From Lagopus muta (Eukaryota > Chordata > Aves > Galliformes > Phasianidae), in the NCBI RefSeq assembly GCF_023343835.1, contig NC_064466.1, positions 310,001 to 374,000 of the forward strand: 64,000 bases of DNA, in the 5' to 3' direction. A program made the position numbers and the translations under genes. Every line of letters begins with the position of its first letter. Position 1 is the stretch's first letter. Below are positions 12,201 through 21,200 of the stretch, in pieces. Below the pieces are notes generated by a model. That model searched no databases, had not been told where the DNA came from, and was given only the letters and a program-made list of their open reading frames with translations.

Positions 12201-15200
12201 CCTCAAAGGGTCTGGGAGGCCTCATGGGAGGCATAGAAAGGACAGAGGTGCTGTGGGTGCTGTGGGGTTCAATGAGGCACCAGGGATCATTGGGTCTGGG
12301 GACCTCAATGGGTCCTCATGGGGGGGCACAGGAAGGACAGAGGTGCTGTGGGGCTCCATGGGGCACCAGGATCATTGATCTGAGTATATCAAAGGGTCCA
12401 AAGGCCTCAAGGGGGGCACAGAAAGGGCAAAGGTGCTGTGGATGCTGCAGGGTTCGATGAGGCTCATTAGGCTCATCAGGGATCATTGGATGTGGGGACC
12501 TCAAAGGGTCCTCATGGGGGTCACAGATAGGAGAAAGGTGCTGTGGGGTTCAATGAGGCATCAGGGATCATTGGGTCTGGGGACCTCAAAGGGTCTGGGA
12601 GGCCTCATGGGAGGCACAGAAAGGACAGAGGTGCTGTGGGTGCTGTGGGGCTCCATGGGGCACCGGGATCATTGGATGTGGGGACCTCACAGGGTCCAAA
12701 GGCCTCATGGGGGGCACAGAAAGGACAGAGGTGCTGTGGATGCTGCAGGGTTCAATGAGGCACCGGGGATCCTTGGATCTGGGGCCCTCAAAGCATCTGG
12801 GAGGCCTCATTGGGAGGCACAGAAAGGACAGAGGTGCTGTAGGGTTCCAGAAGGCAAAGGGGATCATTGGATCTGGGGACCTGAAAGGGTCCTCATGGGG
12901 GGCACAGAAAGGACAGAGATGCTGTGGGTGCTGTGGGGCTCCATGGGGCACCAGGGATCATTGGATGTGGGGACCTCAATGGGTCCTCATGGGGGGCACA
13001 GAAGGACAGAGGTGCTGTGGGTGCTGCAGGGTTTGATGAGGCTCATTAGGCTCATCAGGGATCATTAATCTGGGGACCTGAAAGGGTCCTCATGGGGGAG
13101 ACAGAAAGGACAGAGGTGCTGTGGGGCTCCATGGGGCACCGGGATCATTGGATCTGAGGATCTCAAAGGGTCCAAAGGCCTCAAGGGGGGCACAGGAAGG
13201 ACAGAGGTGCTGTGGGGTTCAATGAGGCACCGGGGATGATTGGATCTGGGGACCCCAAAGGGTCCAGCAGGCCTCACGGGTGGCACAGAAAGGACAGAGG
13301 TGCTGTGGATGCTGTGGGGCTCCATGGGGCATCAGGGATCATTGGATCTGGGGACCTCAAAGGGTCTGGGAGGCCTCATGGGAGGCACAGAAAGGACAGA
13401 GGTGCTGTGGGTGCTGTGGGGCTCCATGGGGCACCAGGATCATTGGATCTGGGGACCTCAAAGGGTTCAGGAGGCCTCACGGGGGGCACAGAAAGGACAG
13501 AGGGTCTCAAAGTGTACAGAACCCCCCCCCTTGATGCCCCCCTCGCTCCCCTTTGCACCAGCCCCCTCTGACCCCACTCCTCCTCCCCACCCCGGCCACC
13601 CCACGATTCCATGACCCCATACCCTCCCCCCCTGCCCTCCCACCCCAAAATCGGCTCCCTCCCCCTATCGACTCACCCCGAAAGATGTGGGGCAGCGCCA
13701 CGCTGGCCGTGGCAGCACAGACGGTTGCGACAGGACGAAGGATCCCAGGAGAAGACGATCACCTTGAGCAGCTGCGCCCCTTCCAGCTCCAGGTTGAAGG
13801 TGTGATTGAGGCCGAGGAAAGGCGCCTTGCAGGGCAGCAGAGCCGTGCGAGCCCGGTTGGCCGCATCCACCTGGAGCACGCAGAAAACCTCCCGCGTTTC
13901 GGGAGCTCTCAAATCCCTCACGCCGTACAGATGCACGTTGACCAAACCGGAGATGCTCTGCCCTCCCCTCGGCGCCTCCCCGCAGCTGTAAGGTCGGAAC
14001 GAAGCCGAATCCAAGGGCGTTTTTCTCCATCCTCGGCTTCGTCCCGCGGCCCCGTTTTGGCCGGCAGCTCCGGCGAGTCGCCGTCGCTCAGGTAACCGCC
14101 TTTGCTGGCTGCTTTGGTACGAGGAGGCGAAGCCACGCTGGTATCCAGGTGGTAACGGCTGATGACGTTGCTGGATTCCTTGCGGGTGTCCCGAAGGAGA
14201 AGTGCTGCCCTCCTGTGCCCTGGAGCGAGGGTTGCGAAGGCTCAGCTTCCTCCGAAGCTCCGGGAGTTTCTTCATCTTCATGGAGAGGCGGCGCACGGTG
14301 CCGGGGGATTTGACTCGGCTGAGAGAGCGGCCCTTCTTTGGTGGCACCGGGGCTGGAGGGGGGGGACGGGGCTGGGAGTCCGGCCCCAGAGCTGACGCAG
14401 GGGATGGGCATCTTTGCTGCGGGGAGAGAAAGGGGGGAGAAGGGAGGCCAGCGTCAGCACGGCGTCGTCACGACCCTCCTGAGGCTCTGGAATGGATGGG
14501 GGGTGAAGGGAGGGATTTGGGGTTGTGATGGGGAATGGAGAGGAGGTTTGGGGATGGTGGGGGACATGGATGATGTGGGGACATGGCTGGGGGTTCTTTC
14601 TTTAGGGGAAAGAGCAGGGATCCTTGCTCTGGAGGCACTGCAGGGGTGGTTGGGGGGTGAAGGGAGGGATTTTGGGGTTGTGATGGGGAATGGAGAGGAG
14701 TTTGGGGGTGTGGGGGACATGGATGATGTGGGGACATGGCTGGGGGTTCGTTCTTTAGAGACAGAATGGGGATCTTTGCTGTGCAGGCACTGCAGGGATG
14801 GTTGAGGGGTGAAAGGAGGGATTTGGGGCTGTGCTGGGGAATGGAGAGGAGGTTTGGGGGGACACGGCTGCCCTGGGGATATGGCCAGGGGTTCCTTCCT
14901 TAGGGGACAGAATGGGGATCCTTGTTGTGCAGGCACTGCAGGGGTCAAAGGGGGTGGTTGGGGGGTGAAGGAAGGGATTTTGGGGTTGTGATGGAGAATG
15001 GAGAGGAGTTTGGGGGTGTGGGGGACATGGATGATGTGGGGACACGGCTGGGGGTTCCTCCCTTAGGGGGCAGAATGACAGAATGGGGATCCTTGCTCTG
15101 CAGGCACTGCAGGGGACAGAGGGGGTGGTTGAGGGGTGAAGGAAGGGATTTGGGGGCTGTGCTGGAGAATGGAGAGGAGGTTTGGGGGGACACAGCTGAT

Positions 15201-18200
15201 GTGGGGACACGGCTGGGGTTTCCTTCCTTAGGGGACAGAATGGGGATCCTTGCTCTGCAGGCACTGCAGGGATGGTTGGGGGGTGAAAGAAGGGATTTTG
15301 GGGTTGTGCTGGGGAATGGAGAGGAGGTTTGGGGATGGTGGGGGACATGGATGATGTGGGGACATGACTGGGGGTTCCTTCATTAAGGGACAGAATGGGG
15401 ATCCTTGCTGTGCAGGCACTGCATGGAACAGAAGGGATGGTTGGGGGGTGAAAGGAGGGATTTTGGGGCTGTGCTGGAGAATGGAGAGGAGGTTTGGGGG
15501 GACACAGCTGATGTGGGGACATGGCTGGGGGTTCCTTCTTTAGGGGACAGAATGACAGAATGGGGATCCTTGCTCTGCAGGCACTGCAGGGGTCAAAGGG
15601 GGTGGTTGAGGGGTGAAAGAAGGGATTTTGGGGTTGTGCTAGAGAATGGAGAGGAGGTTTGGGGGGACACGGCTGCCCTGGGGACACGGCTGGGGATTCC
15701 TTCCTTAGGGGACAGAATGGGGATCCTTGTTGTGCAGGCACTGCAGGGGACAAAGGGGGTGGCTGGGGGGTGGCAGGGGGTCTCCTTCCTTAGGGGACAG
15801 AATGGGGATCCTTGCTCTGCAGGCACTGCAGGGGACAGAGGGGATGTTTGGGGGATGAAGGGAGGGATTTTGGGGTTGTGCTGGGGAATGGAGAGGAGGT
15901 TTGGGGACAGTGGGGGACATGGCTCCCTGGGGACATGGCAGGGGGGTTCCTTCCTTAGGGGACAGAATGGGGATCCTTGCTCTGCAGGGATGGTTGGGGG
16001 GTGAAGGAAGGGATTTTGGGGCTGTGCTGGGGAATGGAGAGGAGGTTTGGGGGGGACACAGCTGCCTTGGGGACATGGCCAGAGGTTCCTTCCTTAGGGG
16101 ACGGAAAGACAGAATGGGGATCCTTGCTCTGCAGGCACTGCAGGGATGGTTGGGGAGTGAAGGAAGGGATTTTGGGGCTGTGCTGAGGAATGGAGAGGAG
16201 GTTTGGGGGGACATGGATGATGTGGGGACATGGCTGGGGGTTCCTTCTTTAGTGGACGGAATGACGGAATGGGGATCCTTGCTCTGCAGGCACTGCAGGG
16301 GACAGAGGGGATGGTTGGTGGGTGAAAGGAGGGATTTTGGGGTTGTGCTGGGGAAAGGAGAGGAGGTTTGGGGATGGTGGGGGACATGGATGATGTGGGG
16401 ACACGGCTGGGGGTTCCTTCCTTAGGGGACAGAATGAGGATCCTTGCTCTGCAGGCACTGCAGGGGACAGAAGGGATGGTTGGGGGGTGAAAGAAGGGAT
16501 TTTGGGGTTGTGCTGAGGAATGGAGAGGAGGTTTGGGGGTGTGGGGGACATGGATGATGTGGGGACATGGCTGGGGGTTCCTTCCTTAGGGGACAGAATG
16601 ACAGAATGAGGATCCTTGCTCTGCAGGCACTGCAGGGGACAGAAGGGATGGTTGGGGGGTGAAAGGAGGGATTTGGGGCTGTGCTGGGGAATGGAGAGGA
16701 GTTTGGGGGGACACGGCTGCCTTGGGGACATGGCCAGGGGTTCCTTCCTTAGGGGACGGAATGACAGAATGGGGATCCTTGCTCTGCAGGCACTGCAGGG
16801 ATGGTTGGGGAGTGAAAGGAGGGATTTTGAGGTTGTGCTGGGGAATGGAGAGGAGGTTTGGGGGTGTGGGGGACACGGCTGATGTGGGGATATGGCCAGG
16901 GGTTCCTTCTTTAGGGGACAGAATGACAGAATGGGGATCCTTGTCGTGCAGGCACTGCAGGGGACAGAGGGGGTGGTTGGGGGGTGAAGGGAGGGATTTT
17001 GGGGTTGTGATGGAGAATGGAGAGGAGGTTTGGGGGTGTGGGGGACATGGATGATGTGGGGACACGGCTGGGAGTTCTTTCTTTAGGGGAAAGAACAGGG
17101 ATCCTTGCTCTGGAGGCACTGCAGGGGACAGAAGGGATGGTTGAGGGGTGAAAGGAGGGATTTTGGGGTTGTGCTGGGGAATGGAGAGGGAGGTTTGGGG
17201 GGACATGGATGATGTGGGGACACGGCTGGGGGTTCCTTCCTAAGAGACAGAATGGGGATCCTTGCTCTGCAGGCACTGCAGGGATGGTTGGGGGGTGAAA
17301 GGAGGGATTTTGGGGTTGTGATGGAGAATGGAGAGGAGGTTTGGGGGGACACAGCTGCCTTGGGGACACGGCCAGAGGTTCCTTCCTTAGGGGATAGAGT
17401 GACAGAATGGGGATCCTTGCTGTGCAGGCACTGCATGGAACAGAAGGGATGGTTGGGGGGTGAAAGGAGGGATTTTGGGGTTGTGCTGGAGAATGGAGAG
17501 GAGTTTGGGGATGGTGGGGGACATGGATGATGTGGGGACACGGCTGGGGGTTCCTTCCTAAGAGACAGAATGGGGATCTTTGCTCTACAGGCACTGCAGG
17601 GGACAGAAGGGATGGTTGAGGGGTGAAGGGAGGGATTTGGAGGCTGTGCTGGGGAATGGAGGGGAGGTTTGGGGGGACACAGCTGCCTTGGGGACATGGC
17701 TGGGGGTTCCTTCATTAAGGGACAGAATGGGGATCTTTGCTCTGCAGGCACTGCAGGGGACAGAGGAGCAAAGATTGCCTGGCAGAAGGGAGGCTGATGG
17801 AGTCTGTGGGGTCCAGGAGCTCCTGTCACACAGTGGGGACACAAAAAGGTCTGAGGAACGTTGTCCTCTGGGTTCACAGAGGGGCAGGGAAGGAATGGGG
17901 AGCACAGCATCTGCACTGCGCCATCCATGGGGACAAGGACAACAAGTTCCAGAAGGCACTTGGGGGTCATTGGAACTGAGGAGCTCAAAGGGTCCAGAGA
18001 CCTCATGGGGGGCACAGGAAGGACAGAGGTGCTGTGGGGCTCCATGAGGCACCAGGGATCATTGGATCTGGGGACCTTGAAGGGTCCAAATGTCTCATGG
18101 GGGGCACAGAAAGGACAGAGGTGCTGTGGGTGCTGTGGGGTTCAATGAAGCACTGGGGATCCTTGGATCTGGGGACCTCACAGGGTCCTCATGGGGGGCA

Positions 18201-21200
18201 CAGAAAGGACAGAGGTGCTGTGAGGTTCCAGAAGGCACCAGGGATCATTGGATTTGGGGACCTCAAAGGGTCCAAAGGCCTCATGGGGGGCACAGAAAGG
18301 ACAGAGGTGCTGTGGGGCTCCATGGGGCACCAGGATCATTGGATTTGGGGACCTCAAAGGGTCCAAAGGCCTCATGGGGGGCACAGGAAGGACAGAGGTG
18401 CTGTGGATGCTGTGGGGCTCCATGGGGCACAGGGGATCCTTGGATCTGGGGCCCTCACTGGTTCCTCATGGGGGCACAAAAGCACAGAGGTGCTGTGGGG
18501 CTCCATGGGGCACTGGGGATCATTGGATCTGGGGACCTCAAAGGGTCCAAAGGCCTCATGGGGGGCACAGAAAGGACAGAGGTGCTGTGGGTGCTGTGGG
18601 GCTCCATGGGGCACCAGGATCATTGGATCTGGGGACCTTGAAGGGTCCAGAGGCCTCATGGGGGGGCACAGAAAGGAACAGAGGTGCTGTGGATGCTGTG
18701 GGGCTCCATGGGGCACCGGGGATCCTTGGATCTGGGGCCCTCACTGGTTCCTCACGGGGGCACAAAAGCACAGAGGTGCTGTGGGGCTCAATGGGGCACC
18801 AGGATCATTGGGTCTGGGGACCTCAAAGGGGGGCACAGCAAGGACAGAGGTGCTGTGGGGTTCAATGAAGCACTGGGGATCCTTGGATCTGGGGACCTCA
18901 AAGGGTCCTCATGGGGGGCACAGAAAGGAGCAGAGGTGCTGTGAGGTTCCAGAAGGCACCAGGGATCATTGGATTTGGGGACCTCAAAGGGTCCAAAGGC
19001 CTCATGGGGGGCATAGAAAGGAACAGAGGTGCTGTGGGGCTCCATGAGGCACCAGGATCATTGGATCTGGGGACCTCACAGGGTCCTCATGGGGACACAG
19101 CAAGAACAGAGGTGCTGTGGGTGCTGTGGGGCTCCATGGGGCACCAGGATCATTGGATTTGGGGACCTCAAAGGGGGGCACAGAAAGGACAGAGGTGCTG
19201 CAGGGTTCAATGAAGCACTGGGGATCCTTGGATCTGGGGACCTCACAGGGTCCTCATGGGGGGCACAGCAATGACAGAGGTGCTGTGGGGCTCCATGGGG
19301 CACCAGGCTCCTTGGATCTGGGGCCCTCACTGCTTCCTCACGGGGGCACAGAAGCACAGAGGTGCTGTGGGCACTGCAGGCACACAGGGGTCGCTCCGCG
19401 GGGTGGTGACAAAGGGACCGGGGCCCTCACACACCACAGGCCTGGCTCCTGCCTGCCGGCTCCTCCTCCGTGCCCCGCGTTGCCGTTCTCTCCGCCTCCT
19501 CCCTGCGCGGCCTCGGAGGATCCTCGTCCTCTGGGATGGGGGTTGTACCAGATCTCCCCTTCGCTGCCTCCCGTTCCGACCTCCGTTTCGCTGCTTCCTC
19601 CACCTTCATCCAGCCCTGCTCCCTTCCCCGACGACAGCACCCAGTGCCGGCTGCTCCGCTCCAGGCTTTGCAGATAAGCGCCGTGTCCTGGGCTCCGACC
19701 CGGACCTCCGAGCTCCGCCGCGTCCGCCTCCTCCTCCTCCTCCTCCTCCACCGCCGGTTCCTGTGGCTCCTCCCCGCCTGGATCAGCAGCCGATGGAGGG
19801 TTGCTGCCGCCCATCTCGTCCCGTTCGCTGGGTTCCGGCCCCTCCGGGGTGGATTTAGGAGGAGGAGGATGACGGCCGGAGAAGCGAACCCAGTTCTGCC
19901 TTCGGGATGCTGGCGGTTCCGGGGTCGCTGGAGACGAAGCGTCGGGGGCTGGCAAGGGGTCGGGGCCGAGCTGGGGCTGCTCTGCAAGGGGGAAGGAAAG
20001 GAAAAGCTCAGCCCCCCCCTCCAGCATCCCGGCCCGTCCCTTCTTCCCCCCACCCAGCCTCCTTTTGCCCCAATCCTCTGCCAAGAGAGATTTCCGGTTG
20101 TTTACAGCTGCTCTGCTTCGCTCCCACCGTCCTCAGAGGGAAAAGGGGGGGCAGGGAAGGAGCTGCTGCACCCCAACAGACCCCAGGGCTGCACCTCGGT
20201 GGGCTTCGCTCCTCCTGTCCCCATTTCCCCCCCCCCTCCAGCCCTGCGCTCCCCTCTCACAGGCACCCAGATTCCCTGCAGCCCCCGGGTGCAGCTTCAA
20301 TTCTGTCCCTGTATCCTCAGGAGACCTCAGGATGGGCAGCTGGGCTCCGGGGGGGGGGGGGCAGGAGGGACCCCAAGGTGAAAGTGGGGAGTGGGAGTCT
20401 TCCTTGAGGGCCAAGAGGGATCTGGGGTGGCATCGGGGTCCCTTCCTTCTGGATCTGGGGGGATGTGGGGTGATGGGGGTCCTTTAAGGGGCAGGAGGGT
20501 GAAACTGGGGTCCCTTCCTTAGGATGGATGAGGGGGCTGGGGTGGTGGGGGTCCCTTCCTGAGGACAAAAGGGACCCCAGGTTTAATGGGGGTTACTGGA
20601 GTGGGGCAGGAGGGACCCAGGGTGGCATTGGGGTCCCTTCCTTCTGGATCTGGGGGGATCTGGGGTGATGGGGGTCCCTTAAGGGGCAGGAGGGCGAAAC
20701 TGGGGTCCCTTCCTGAGGATAAAAGGGACCCCAGGTTTGGTGGGGGTTACTGGAGTGGGGCAGGAGGGACCCCTGGTAAAAGTGGGTCCCTGGGAGAGAC
20801 CCAGGGTGGCATTGGGGTCTCTTCCTTCTTGTTTTGGGGGGATCTGGGGTGATGGGGGTCCCTTAAGGGGCAGGAGGGTGAAACTGGGGTCCCTTCCTTG
20901 GGATGGAGGAGGGAACTGGGGTGGTGGGGGTCCCTTCCTGAGGATAAAAGGGACCCCAGGTTTGATGGGGGTTACTGGAGTGGGGCAGGAGGGACCCAGG
21001 GTGGCATTGGGGTCCCTTCCTTCTGGATTTGGGGGGATCTGGGGTGATGGGGGTCCCTTAAGGGGCAGGAGGGTGAAACTGGGGTCCCTTCCTTAGGATG
21101 GAGGAGGGGGCTGGGGTGGTGGGGGTCCCTTCCTGAGGACAAAAGGGACCCCAGGTTTGGTGGGGGTTACTGGAGTGGGGCAGGAGGGACCCCTGGTGAA

